This document shows positions 20,446-32,108 of a stretch of DNA of 64,000 bases, piece by piece; position 1 is the first letter of the stretch, and the number at the start of each line of letters is the position of its first letter. Source of the DNA: Raffaelea ambrosiae (lineage: Eukaryota > Ascomycota > Sordariomycetes > Ophiostomatales > Ophiostomataceae). Location: the NCBI GenBank assembly GCA_002778195.1, contig PCDI01000008.1, forward strand, positions 248,001 to 312,000, given 5' to 3'. Below the pieces are notes generated by a model that was not told the DNA's origin, ran no database searches, and saw only the letters and a list, made by a program, of their open reading frames with translations. The translations under genes were made by a program, and so were the position numbers.

Positions 20446-23400
20446 ATAGCTGGTTTCGAAGACAAAAGAGGCCCAGGCCAAACGGAGGCTAAGCAGCTTC
20501 CGGGCACTGCTTGGGGTAGAAACTGAGGATTGTACTACTATGTATGTAGTTGTATTGAGAAAGTAGTTGGTTGTTACAAGATACACGGCAAAGGGCCTGG
20601 TACTTTGTTGTCTCTGTTTCGAGATAGGATCTGGAGGTTGTAGTTAGAACACAGTCTAACTGCGAGCCACCAACTGCCTCACTCCAAGACCAGCTTTTCC
20701 ATCGGTCTCCTGCTTTGTATTTGTGTCGTACGAGGCCAAGCTTTACGACAGTCGTTCGCAAGGGTGATCCATTGTGTGTTTTTGGGCTCTATCCCGCGCC
20801 GATCTACGGTGAACGCGTGCTCACAGGCTGCAACTAGCATGTCACCAAGAGCAAGAACCACGGAAAGAAGTATTGGCCTGCCCGTCCAGGCCAGCCAGCA
20901 GCGGTCCAGACTCAACGGGGACTAGCCTTTGTTGGAGGATAGTTACATAGTATGTACTCGTACGAGTAGGTAGAAGAGCAGAGCTGCAGAATAGACTTGC
21001 TACCTGGTGGGCGTGGATGTGACTGGAGGGGCCGCACTTCACAGACAGAAGCAAATCACAATCCTCGCATGGGCAGCTAAGCGCCGGCACGCCTTGTTCA
21101 CACCTTGGGATCCAGAGAGGCCAGCCAATGGGAGCCCGTCGTCTCTAGACCGTACCAAGAATAGATTAAGACCAGGGTCGCTCTGTCCAATCAGTGCTGT
21201 GCTAGTGTTGGGGGGATCCACACAAGAAGAGACCAGGGGGTGTAGACTGCAAGTACTCTGTCCTCTGGATGAAATCGTTTGGGCGTGTGGTGGGAAGGGG
21301 TGGTTCCTGGTGGGTGGAGTGGGCGCGTTTTGATGCGATGCTCTGATGTTGAGTCGGGGTAGAACACAAGTCGAAGCAGAACACAATGGTCTTGCTCCCG
21401 AGTGCTGTTTTTTTTTCTTCACTACGAGTACTCGTACAAGCAACTTTTGTTCGCCTTTTTGCCTCTTTGCCCCCCCCCCCCCAAGGCACAACAAGTCCGT
21501 TCGCCATGTACACCGTAGCTCTGCGTTGTGTTGCATTACATGAGGTCAGGGGCCGCGAGCAGCCAATCCAGACAGCGGCAAGGCAAAGGCGAGCCAGAAT
21601 TGTTGCAGAAGGAAGCCATGCAGGGAGGCCAGATGGCTGGAACCATGCCATGTGAACAGGAGCCGGCTGCAAGCAAAAGAAACCAAGAAAAGGAAGAGGA
21701 AGGGAAGGAAAGGAACAGTGTCCCAGGGGGCCAGGATGGCGATGACCGAGGTGAACGCCCAGAGGTGGTCCAGCGCTGGTCCGGCCACAGGGTTCACGGA
21801 TGCCGCAACAGGCAAGCCATGAGAGCATGAACACCCTCCTCCCCAAAAGCGCCGTTGTGACTGGGGAGAGCGCCTGGACGCCACGGCTAGGGTCGCATTG
21901 CCATAGTCCGCCCCGCTCCTAGCGAATGGAGACAAAACACCGGAACGGCAGGGCCAAAAAGAAAGCCAAAAAAAAACAGGGCGCCAGGGGTATCAACTGG
22001 ATGGCTGGCCGGCGGGGGTGAGCGCCCAAGAGGGGGAGCTGCCAAAAAAAGAGCGTCTTGGATGGATGTAAAAGTACTGCCAGGCAACAACATGTATTGT
22101 CCGGCATCTGGAAATAGACGATGCCAAGTTGAGAATCAAGGCTCACCGACAGGGCCGAAGGACAGGGCCGGGAACAAGGAAAGAACCAGGACACAACAAT
22201 AGAACCGCAATAGAACAACAATAGAAATGCACGGCGAGGCAGCGGGATCTCGCCAGAACATCGCAGCAATAAGAAAAGAGGAAACGGGCGAGCCACCCTG
22301 GTCGTGCTGTTGGCAGCTGTCAAGGCCCCCAACCACGAGACTGGGTCGGGACGGAGGTCGAGATGGGCGGCCGAATCTGCTGTGTCTTTGCAGACGGCGC
22401 AATGCGCATTGCCTGCAGCTTCTCACTGCATTTCGCCGTTTTCAGGTCTGCCAGTCCATGTCTGCAGTGTTTCGGTGGTTTCCTGGATTCCCTGGGAGCA
22501 AGACATGCGGCAGCAGCCTGCAGGCTACTAGTAGCTACATACTATGTAGCATGTAGTAGACAAGCAACTCCATCGTGCCGCCCATCTTTTTTTTCACCCG
22601 CATGCAATGCACGGCCAGATTTTGGTCACTTCCTTGGTTGCCCAGAACGCATTACACGACTAGGGTGGCCATAATATCGGAACATCCCCCCCCCCTTCCC
22701 TTCCCTTTATCGAATCCTATGGGCGCACACCCCCCCTCGCCTCGCCTCGCCTCGTCGTTATTAATTTTGTTATTTTTATTTTGGTTCGTTCTCTTTCTTA
22801 AAACTTTACCTTGCCACAGGGACCTGCGGCACACCTGTCGGGAAGCGTGCGGCCAATATTTGTTTGCTCTGCTCCATCCTCGTGTATTCTCTTGCTTGTG
22901 TTTTGTTCTCCTGTGCTTGTGTGGTGTCTTTTTGTCTTGCTCTCTCTCTCTCTCGGTTCTCTCTTGTGAGACTGGTGAGACCGTTTCCATCTGTCGGCCG
23001 GTCTCTTCCTGCGGCCCCCCCGTCACCTTACACCTACCGACACCAGCTCGTCCCCGGCCACCCTCACTTCTCACCTGCCACGAGCGACGAGAGGACGGCC
23101 CTGGTGAGACGGACCGCGAGGCCACACTGCTCTGTCTCCTCTGCCTGCCTCAATTGCCAATTGCGCAGTTACTCTCGAGGCCTTCTTGGCACGCAGAACG
23201 GCTCCGGGTTCCTTCATTGGCTGCTCGTTTCGTCGTTTTCTCTTGGCCGTTGCTTCTCTGTTTCTCTGCTCCTTCTTTTGTGTCTCTTTTTTTTTCTTTT
23301 TATCATTTTCTTCCCCTTCCTTCTCTCTGCCTCTTCCTTTCGTCTCAACCACATCCTTCCTCTCCCTCCCTGTATGGACTTGTGAAGAGCATCCCCGTCA

Positions 23401-23476
23401 CAGCCCAATTGACGGGTGCCCTTGGGGGTGCACAAGCCTTTTGTCGAACCGCACTCTTTCCTTCCTCCTCGCCACC
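20446..23476. other. 3-kb gene-free region and long T/C-rich leader
   Basis: No supported gene is present in 3.03 kb. It contains two 14-bp palindromes built from TACTCGTA/TACGAGTA (20955-20968 and 21423-21436), a C13-14 run at about 21469-21482, a CCTCG pentamer repeat at 22736-22754, and a strongly pyrimidine-rich stretch from about 22750 to 23470. That stretch is probably the promoter and 5' UTR of the gene at 23477. The short ORFs here lack recognisable domains. Confidence 0.5.
20955..20968. repeat. 14-bp palindrome TACTCGTACGAGTA
   Basis: A perfect palindrome. A related perfect palindrome, TACGAGTACTCGTA, lies at 21423-21436. Confidence 0.8.
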
Positions 23477-24757
23477 ATGATGAATACAGCCCGCGACCCG
23501 ACCTCGCGGCTTCGGGCCAGCCTCAACCCGCTGCGGACATCCTCCCTGGGCGTCGGCGTCTACCATGCGTCCAACACGCCCGTGTCGGCCGTCTCCATGG
23601 CCTCCCACAACACCGTGCAGACGCCGGCCAGCGCCATCCAGCCCTACAACCCCCAGCAATGGATGCCGTCGCCGGCACCAGGTCGGGAACACGGCCACTA
23701 CCAGGAGCACTACCAAGAGCAGTACCAAGAGCAACGTACGAACACCTCTTCTTTTCCCCCCTGTCCACGGTGCTCGCCGGACGAGCATGTCCAAGTCTGT
23801 ACTAACATCCGATGCGCCTGGCGGAAACAGAATCACCACCGCCTCCGCCTCCCTACTCGCCGCCACGGAGCCAACGCCCCGTCAGCATGGCCTACGAGAC
23901 GTCGCCAGCCAACATCTCCGCCGCACGAGCTCCCCTGCCCGCGGGCCAGCGCCCCTCCCCCGAGCCGACCGTCCACCAGTCCTTTGCACCGCCGCCGGGC
24001 AACTCCCGGGGCATGTCGCGCGAGCGGCGCTTTGGCCTGCCCTCGTTTGGCCGGCGACGAGACACGGAGCAGCAGCTGCCGCACCCATCCGCCGCCATGT
24101 CGCCCTCGGACATGCACGGCTCCCACATCGCCCACATCTCCCACGCCTCCCACGCCTCCCACACCTCCCACGCACCACCGCCACCGCCTCCTTCTTCCCG
24201 CTCGCCCCAGCCGCTGTCCGTCAACACGGCCGCCTCCCCGTCGACGCCGCACCGCGCCAACCATCCGGTCCTGCAGCCGCTGCACATTCCCGATTCCAAC
24301 ATCCAGGGCACCATGGTGCCGCCCGGCTCGCGTCGGGCGGTCTCGACGGGCGCCATTGCCACGCCCACCTCGGCCCGCTCGCGGTCCGCGTCCCAGGTCC
24401 GCTGGGAGCCCGGCATGCCCCTGCCGCCCCCGCCACCCGGCCCGCCGCCATCCAACTCCCGGTCGCAGAGCATGAGCCGGCCCCCGTCCGGCAGCGAGCC
24501 GATCGTCTCGCCGCCCACGCGGCGACCCCCGCCAGCCGGCGTCGCCGTGCTGGGCCCCGTGCCGCCCACGCCCGCGGGCTGGTTCGACCACGATGTTCTG
24601 ACGCCGCCACCACCCGGGCAGTCGTCCACGGGAGCCACAGGACAAGTGGCGGCGGCCGCCCATCACGAGGCCGGCATGGTGGCCAGCCCCCCGGCGTCGG
24701 CGCCGCCCATGACGATCACCAGCAGCGCCACCACACCAGCAGCAGCCATGAACGGCG

Positions 24758-24798
<41 letters not shown>

Positions 24799-27700
24799 CA
24801 ACACTCACCCAACGCGCCGTCCTCCCACATGGAGAGTGCGTCCAGCATTGCCAGCTCGTCCCGGGACGGCGGCCCCCCGGAGTCGGCCGCATCCAGCACG
24901 TCCGACAGCAACAACAGCGTGCCGTCGCCCAACATGGTGAACGGCCGCCTGTCGCGCACGGGTGCCGTGCGCGGCGAGAAGACGCTGCGCGAGCGCCGCA
25001 ACGAGAGCCGCACGCGCGGCGGCGTCCGCCTCTCCATCGACGGCGCCGTCGAGGGCCGGCAGCTGTCCAACATTGTCATCCCGTCGCCGACCGGCATCGG
25101 CAGCTCGGTGCGCCGCCCGGGACCCGCCAGCGGCAACAACAAGGCCACACCGCGCAGCGGCGGCTTCAGTGCCCAGCTGCGCGACGACGTCACGCCGCGG
25201 ACCGCCGACGTACCCACCAACCCGGGCATGGGCATGGGCGTGGGCATGGGCACGGCCACGCCGCCCTTCTCGCCCAGCTCGCAGAAGCCGCGGGTCCTGG
25301 CCACGGGAAAGGCCAACAACAGCGCCGCCTCTGCGGCCGGGGACGCGCCCGTCCCCCAAGCCCTGCCGACCCCGCCGACGCAGAGCCGGTCCAACTCGTC
25401 GTCGCAGTCGCGGTTCTCGGCCGACACGGTTTCTGGTGGTGCTGGTGGTAGTGCCCCCGCCGTGATGACCAAGGAGCTGGCCGCCAAGCAGACGGCGGAC
25501 CAGTTTGCCACGGGCACCATGGAGCGGTACAGCGCGTTTGCCCAGCGCGAGGCCGCGGCCGCGACGGACGCCGAGCGCGTGCGCCTGTTTGCCGAGTTTG
25601 TCGTCAGCGAGTCCCGCGTGCGGCGCGAGCGCTATGCCGCCGCGATTGGCGCCATGGGCTCGGAGATCTTTGATCTGACGCGGGACCTGTTCCGGCCCAT
25701 GACCACGCCCCTGGTGACGCAGACGGTCCGTCCCAAGCGCGCGTCGACGGTCTCGCAGGACAGCAGCAGCGCCGGCGGCTACGTCAGCGCCGTCGAGTTC
25801 ACGCCGCAGTCGTCGGAAGCCAGCCGGTCGCACCGCGACTCGGCGGCCTCCTCGTCGGCGGCCTTTCTGTACCGGGACGCCTCGTCGTCGGTCGCGACGA
25901 CCACCACCTCGGCGCCCGCGTCGTCCACCTTCCCGCCGGCCCCCCACTCGGCCAGCAAGATGTCCGAGGCCGCGTCCGACAACAACAGCGGCTCGTCGTC
26001 GGTCCTCGGCCTGTCGCCCACGGTGCCCGGCCGGGACTGGCAGCAGGCGGCCGCGGCCACCAACAACTACATGCCGTCGCTGTCGCCCATCCTCAGCATG
26101 AGCGTCAGCGAGAACCACGACGACGACAGCTCGCGCGGCCGCACCGCCAGCCGCTGGTGGGAGTCGAGCTCGCACGGCGAGTCGGCCGTGCGGCTGGAGC
26201 GGTCGCGCCGCGAGTCCAAGTACATGGGCGTCGGCAAGGAAGCCCGCGAGGCCCTGCAGTGGGCCGACCACCCGGAGCAGCCCCTGAGCGGCAAGAGCGT
26301 CCTGTCGGGCAACTTTTCCAACCTCCACAACGCGCCCTCGTCGTCGTCCTGCTCCGCCGCCACCGCGGCCGACCCCGGCGTGGGCAGCAGCAGCACCGGC
26401 CCGCAGCAACCAATGCAACGGTACTACGGCCCCAACGAGTACCCGCCCGAGAAGGGGCCCGAGGGGGTCGCCTCGTCCGCCGCCTCGTCCGCCGCTGCCG
26501 CCGCCGGCGGACCCCTGCGCACGCCGCAGGCCGTCTTCCGCCACTCGCTGGTGTCCATGGCGTCCTCGACGGCGCCCAACACGCCCAGCGCCACGCAGCT
26601 CGACGTGTCGCGCCTGGTCACGCTGCCGCCGCCGTACCCGCGCCACCACCCGGCCGTCAACAACAACCACCCGGAGCTGGCGACGATCCGCGCGTCGGTG
26701 CGCACGCTGTCCAACATGGAAGCCGCGGACGCGGCGCGGGCGCAGTTTGCGCGCGAGACGCGCGCCGCCCACGAGGAGGCGGAGCGCGCGGCGCAGACGG
26801 CGCAGCAGGCGATGCGCGCGCGGCTGCACACGGAGATCGGGGCGGGCCGGATGAGCTACGCGGACGCGGCGGCGGTCGAGGCGGAGGCGGCGGAGGCGGC
26901 GCAGGGGCAGGCCAAGGCGCGCGAGAAGGACGCGTTTGACGGCTTCCAGCGGACGGTGGTGATGCCGGTGCACGAGCTGCTGACGGCGCGCATCGCGCAG
27001 GCGACGCAGCTGTTTGACGAGCTGCGCGGGCGGCTCTTTGTGGAGACGCGCCAGGCCAGCCCCAACATGCCGCAGGAGGAGGGCGACGAGCAGCCCGAGC
27101 TGCTCGAGAAGCTGACGCTGCTCAAGTGGATCGTCGAGGCCCGCGAGGCCCTCCACCGCGCCATCTACGACCTGCTGACCGACCGCAACAACCGCTACCG
27201 CGACATGGTCCTCGCCCCCTACCGCCTCTCCGGCAACGACGCCAAGCTCGCCAACGCCGTCGCCTTCTTCGACCAGGACGCCCACACCCGCCGCCAGGCC
27301 TTTGCCGAGGACGCCTACCGCCGCACCCAGGAGTTCCGCGACGTCGTCGAGGAGAACGTCGTGCGCGGCGTCGAGGTCCAGCTCTCCGCCTTTTGGGACA
27401 TTGCGCCCCCGCTGAACCGCCTCATCGACCAGATCCCCGGCGCCGTCGGCGGCGGCACCTCTGCCGACCTCGCCGCCTTCCAGATCCGCATCCCCGCCGC
27501 CGAGTACGACGAGAACCCCAGCTACCACCAGCACCCGCTGCAGTACCTCTTCTCCCTGCTGCTGCACGCCGAGAAGAGCACCCACCAGTTCATCGAGTCG
27601 CAGACCAACCTGTTCTGCCTGCTGCACGAGGTCAAAGAAGCCGTCGTCGCCGCCAAGACGCGCGTGCGCGAGGCCGAGGGGCGCGATCCGCGCCAGTGCG

Positions 27701-27891
27701 AGAGCGAGGCCGCCGAAGAGCGCGCGCGCCTGACCGAGGACCTGCAGGACAAGGTCCGCGTCGTGCAGGACCAGTGGAAGTCCGCGCTGGGCGACTGCAT
27801 CGTCCTGGTCAAGGAGCGTGTCGGAGGGTATCTGTTGGAGACGGGCGGCTGGGACGAGAATCTGGAAGAAGGCGGAGTAGGGAGTGTATGA
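23477..27891 (+). CDS. Large disordered protein with a C-terminal helical domain, unknown function
   Basis: Two exons, 23477-23735 and 23831-27891, join in phase to give 1,439 residues. The intron has a good branch site (ACTAAC, about 23801). The start context is gccaccATGATG. Roughly residues 1-670 are disordered: rich in Pro, Ser, His and Ala, with a His-Ala/Ser repeat (24121-24176), a 13-residue Gln run (24763-24801) and GMGMGVGMGMG. A short folded-looking segment, ATGTMERYSAFAQREAAA to ERYAAAIGAMGSEIFDLTRDLF, sits at about 645-710. A second disordered part follows. The last roughly 400 residues are helical and charged, with coiled-coil character (AREKDAFDGFQRTVVMPVHE, LLEKLTLLKWIVEAREALH, LLHAEKSTHQFIESQTNLFC), ending near an acidic tail. 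I do not recognise the family. The architecture would fit a scaffold or cortical/cytoskeletal adaptor, which is only a guess. Confidence 0.8.
24763..24801 (+). repeat. CAG/CAA repeat coding 13 glutamines
   Basis: Nine CAG followed by four CAA codons in the large disordered protein. Likely length-variable. Confidence 0.9.
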
Positions 27892-28536
27892 GGGAGGGGG
27901 GTTGCATTGATCGCAACTGACGACGACATCTGTGGAGGACCTACGGGGTAGACGGGAATATATCCAAGAGTCGGAACGGAGAGAGCGCATCGGTTTTTTT
28001 TGGGGGTTTTTTTTTTTGAGACGGGGCTTGTGTAGAAGGGAACTGTCCGGAAGAGCAAACAAGGAAACGTCTTAGAAACAGGAATATCCCGTCGGAGGAA
28101 GACAAGTTGATACCCTTCGTTTTCGTCGTCACTCGTTTTTTTTTCTCTCTCTATGCACGCAAGTGCCATTTTGGCTGCCACCAGGCTTGGACACGACTGG
28201 CTTGTTTTGTTTCCGATCTTCTTCTCTTTTTATGTATATATCACTCATATATCTTCATACCATCCGCATTTGGTCATGTGTGTACCGGGAAATGATAGTC
28301 AAGTTATGATTCTTGGCCTCTTGTTTATAACGGATCATGAACAGTGACATTTTCCCAGAAACAACACGCGGGACAACTAGCAGAACAAAAAGCCTACCCC
28401 ATTCATCACCGGCAGCTAGAAATACACAAAGACGGACCCGAATGGTCTGGTTGCAGCCCCAACGCTTCAGAAAAAAACCACCATAAAAATACAAAAAAAA
28501 AAAAACATATCCATATCACTAAACACTGTCTCCTCG
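27892..28536. other. Convergent 3' spacer
   Basis: 645 bases between the large disordered protein (plus) and DUF3632-like copy 3 (minus). Contains T and A runs (27994-28018, about 28494-28505). Nothing else seen. Confidence 0.5.
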
Positions 28537-29941
28537 TCATTCTCTGCAAAACATGGAGCGCACCTTGTGCAGTTTCCGTTTGATCTTGTTTGGGGGGGCC
28601 TCGCCATCCGGCAGAGGACCCTCGTCCTTGTTCGTGGACGAGCCCGTCATGCTCCCTTCGTCAGAGCCGGACGCGGGTGCCCTGTCATGATACTCATCGT
28701 AGGGCCTTCCGTCGCAGGATCTTTCGTCATCAGAGTCCTCCCTGTCATTCGACTCGTTGTCATGCAACTCACTTCCATGCGACTCACTCCCATGCGACTC
28801 ACTTCCATGCGACTCGCTGCCATGCAACGCACTGCCATTCGACTCCCTGTCGGACGACGACCCCCGGTTGGATGACGCTTTCCTGGCGTAGTGCTTCTCG
28901 GCAACGTCCATGGCTTTCAGTGCAGCCTTTGCTCGTCCCACAGAGGCGGCACTGAGTTGCAGGGTCTCCGGCTTCTCGGCAGCATCGGTGAGTCGTTCTC
29001 GCCAGAGCGCCCAGCGCGCATGGCATTCCTCTTGGATGTTCTCCCCCCGCGGGAAAACCAGCGGGCCGGGCTCGTCCTCGGCGGCGAGGTATTCGTAGAG
29101 CTTGTTGCCGTACACAAGAATCCACTCCGTTGCTGTCCAGATCTTGGTGTCCATCTCCAGGCCGGTCGTGTCCGGACAAGGGTTTTCCAGAGCCGCTTCA
29201 ATGTCCATGGCAGCAAAGGGCCGCCACTGACAGTCCATTTCCTTTGTCATTCTGGCCACGAACGACACGAGATTCTTCCACTTCTCGGCCTTTTCTTCGG
29301 GCGTTGTCCAGTCTTTCCAAGGGTCGTGGCCTACACTGTCAGTAAGATACAGGCTTTTTTTCTTTTTTTTTCACATGCAACGATCAACTCGAGAAACTCA
29401 GCTTACCTTGCCAGATTTGAACCAGCAACTCTTCCATGGTGGTGCTGTAGAACGATGACCAGTCCAAGTGCTGTCAAGAAAAAATGGGAGCATCTAGTCA
29501 GCTCAGTTCCGAAACCCCTTTTTTGCTCTCTTTTTTTTTTGTCTGTTTTTCTCCTTGTCATGTACGACTTACACAGTACGTCCCATAAGAGATGGACCCT
29601 CCTCGACTCGTCAAGGTGTCCAGAGCGTCGACCATGCTCTCTTGCCATGGGCTGCTCGGCGGGACGCATCTCGCAATGCCCAAAAACACCCCCCAGATAT
29701 CACGGAGGCTGCCAAAATAGGCGCCCGAGTCTTCTGCCTCGCAGAAAAAGACGAGATCTTGGGCCAGTCGCTGCGATTTGGGCCACGGCCTGACTGGAAA
29801 CTGGAGAGTCGCCTTGAGAACATGAAAGAGGGGCCACAGATAGTTCTCTGTGTCACCATTCGGTCTCTTGTCGAATGTCCGTTCGTAAGAGTCAAGACTG
29901 ACCGACGTGTCGGCTTCTGCGTATTCTGGCAAGGGATCCAT
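28537..29941 (-). CDS. DUF3632-like fungal protein, copy 3, with Ser-rich tail
   Basis: Three exons on the minus strand, 29941-29573, 29470-29407 and 29330-28537, give 408 residues. Intron phases (0, 1) and exon 2 length (64 nt versus 61) match copy 1. Shared segments include LDSYER, PLFHVLKATLQFPV, FLGIARCVPPSSPW, MEELLVQIWQG and IWTATEWILVYGNKLYEYL. Compared with copy 1 it carries an extra C-terminal tail of about 100 residues. This tail has a Ser-His-Gly-Ser-Glu repeat coded by seven 15-bp units (28746-28850), then acidic stretches and a basic end. The ORF is open upstream of the chosen ATG, but that part translates a low-complexity leader (Phe/Leu-rich) and does not align with copy 1. Function unknown. 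Confidence 0.75.
28746..28850 (-). repeat. Seven 15-bp tandem units in DUF3632-like copy 3
   Basis: Units of the form catgcgactcacttc (plus strand) with few differences, starting at 28746, 28761, 28776, 28791, 28806, 28821 and 28836. They encode a five-residue Ser/His/Gly/Glu repeat. Confidence 0.9.
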
Positions 29942-32108
29942 CTCTTTTGCCGTACCCGTGAAGCCAGGGCAAAGCTGCAAAGCAAAACTGCAATACAAGA
30001 AAAAATTGACGAACACAAAAAAAAGAGAGAGAGAGAGAAGCCGGAATTGAAATTGAAATTGAGCAGGGCACAAAGAAAAGTAAATACAAAAACAAAACCC
30101 CAGACACATCAAACGGCCACCACAGCTATTCCAGCATGGGATCAAAGCTTCTGCAAACAGGCCTTTTCTCCATCTTCCATCTTTGTCCCCCAAAAGGAGA
30201 CTCGGGGCTTGTTCGTCCTTCGACTGCCTCAGAAACAATGCTTTTCCATCCAATCATTATCGTGAAACACCACAGGGTGGAAGCCCAGAAACAAAGCTGG
30301 AAACAGTCCTACGTTTCTACGTTTCGCCGTATGCTTCTTGCATTTGGAAGCAGGTCGCGGCCGTCAAGCGCCTATTGCTTCAGCCTTACTGGCCGCTGTT
30401 AGGCACCATTTTTTTACTCCAAAGGCTTACACGCCCAGCCCCACGAGCTGTACGAGTAGGGGCGAGACAAAAGTACTGAATTACTGGTACAATGCACGCC
30501 AACAAAAGTTAGCCGCTCTGATTCCAAAATAGACCATTGCCAACATCTCGCCTTCTTTGGTGGAATGGATGGCTGTTAGATGCCCCGAACCACGATGCGG
30601 CCATGTTGCGGCCATGTTGCTGACCAGCAGAGCCCAGATGTTTGAAAATGCATGCAGGAATATCAAGGAGGAGGGCCGCCTGCCTGTCGCCGTTTTATTG
30701 GACCAGATTACGTTTTTGCAATGGATGCAGTCATCGCTTCCTGGGGGGGGCCTGCATCGATCGTCTGGTCCACTGGCATGCTGCTCTCATCCGTGCGTTT
30801 TCCCAATGGCAGACACGCCGTGTAACTACTATGACAAGGTGCTGCAGGGCCGCGTGTCAGAAATAGCTTATTCCTTCATGATGCGGCGGCCGCCTACAAC
30901 GGCAAGTTGAACGGCATAACACCCCCCCATCTGCATGACCATACGCCCCCCATCAAATGAAGGCACAGCAGCGGCGCGGATATTATTAGGGTGAATATGA
31001 GACGTTCCTCCTGTGCCCAAAAATGCACCATTTTATGTGTTCCCCGAAATAGAAAGCATGTTGGCCTGTTCTTTCGGCAGGCATGTTTCCGTGATGCTGG
31101 ACGCTCTACATGGATATCGGAGTGCTAACAGCAGACTGGCAAACCCGCATGAAGAAACTGGGCGGCCCTGGGGAGAACTGCTCTGTTCTCGGCTCTCGGC
31201 TTCCGTAGACGTGTGCTTCGAGCTGTTCAGCCAATCCAGAGCCAGCAGGTGATTGCAGTTGCCACAGACCAGCTGCTTGTAATAAATCCACCAGGCTTTC
31301 TTGCAGTTAACAGCTTGCCTGGCTTGGAAGAAAAATGATCCCCGCCCCCCTTCGGTTGTCCGACCAGCAAAAGATCGAGTTACCATAAAAATTCGAAGGC
31401 AGCCACACGAGAAGAGACAGTGGGCGCTTGCCTCTTCACGATGGCGCCTACGCTAAAAAGCTGGGGTGTCCGAAACAGGAAGGCGGTGAGTCCAAGGCAG
31501 CATACCCCACCAAAATTCTGCCGCTGAGCTAACCTGTCAGCGAACGAGATGGAATCTTTTCAAACTTTCCATGCATTTCTCCCCTTCATTTTTTTGGCTT
31601 CTTATTTTTTCTCTCCGCGCGTTGGTGTGACATTTTTATATGCTCCACCAGCCCTCTCGACAGGCTCCAAGGTTGGGCCTCTGGCTTTCCATCTGACGAT
31701 CCAATCCGACGGGAGTACGTCTGAATTTGAATTCCTCTCGCACGTCTGCACTCAATCGTGAAGGTAAGCTAGTTGGCAGGAAAATCTCTTCCTTTCCGCG
31801 CCTCTTTTCTTCTGCAAAGCTCCCCCCCCCTTTCCACGCAGCACTCCTCGGCACGGCTTGCTTCCCCATATGATGAGACACCAGCTGGCACCAGTCATAG
31901 GGCGACTTGTACTCCCTTCCTTTGATGACCAATATTGCTGTGATCTTAAGATCACCTCTGATTCTGCTGCCGTTGCAATTTTCGTTCAAATTTTTTTTTT
32001 TAATTTCCCAATTCGCACGAGCTCTTACCGGCTCCTTAGTGGCGAACGGGTTTTACTGACACGCGCACGCATTGAAGAAGACAGCTTCGAAAGACCTCTC
32101 CCGTCACA
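29942..32108. other. Gene-poor region with a possible spliced leader ORF upstream of AHA1
   Basis: 2.17 kb without a firm gene. At 31441-31630 a short ORF (MAPTLKSWGVRNRKA) is followed by a well-formed 55-nt intron (31486-31540; gtgagt, gctaac, cag) and 29 more codons to TGA, giving a 44-residue peptide. This could be an upstream ORF or a spliced 5' leader of AHA1, or chance. The remainder shows homopolymer runs only, plus one TACGAGTA element (30451-30458). Confidence 0.35.

Noticed and set aside
24805..28062. 1,085-codon ORF on the minus strand
   Set aside because: It lies opposite the GC-rich coding exon of the disordered protein at 23477-27891 and translates to Arg/Gly/Leu-rich sequence without domains: a mirror of codon bias.
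29942..30253. N-terminal extension of DUF3632-like copy 3
   Set aside because: The frame is open, but it encodes low-complexity Phe/Leu sequence and has no counterpart in copies 1 and 2.
31480..31545. tRNA-like A box (TTAGCTCAGCGGCAGA on the minus strand)
   Set aside because: No B box at the right distance and no pairing arms. The stretch is better explained as the intron of a small spliced ORF.
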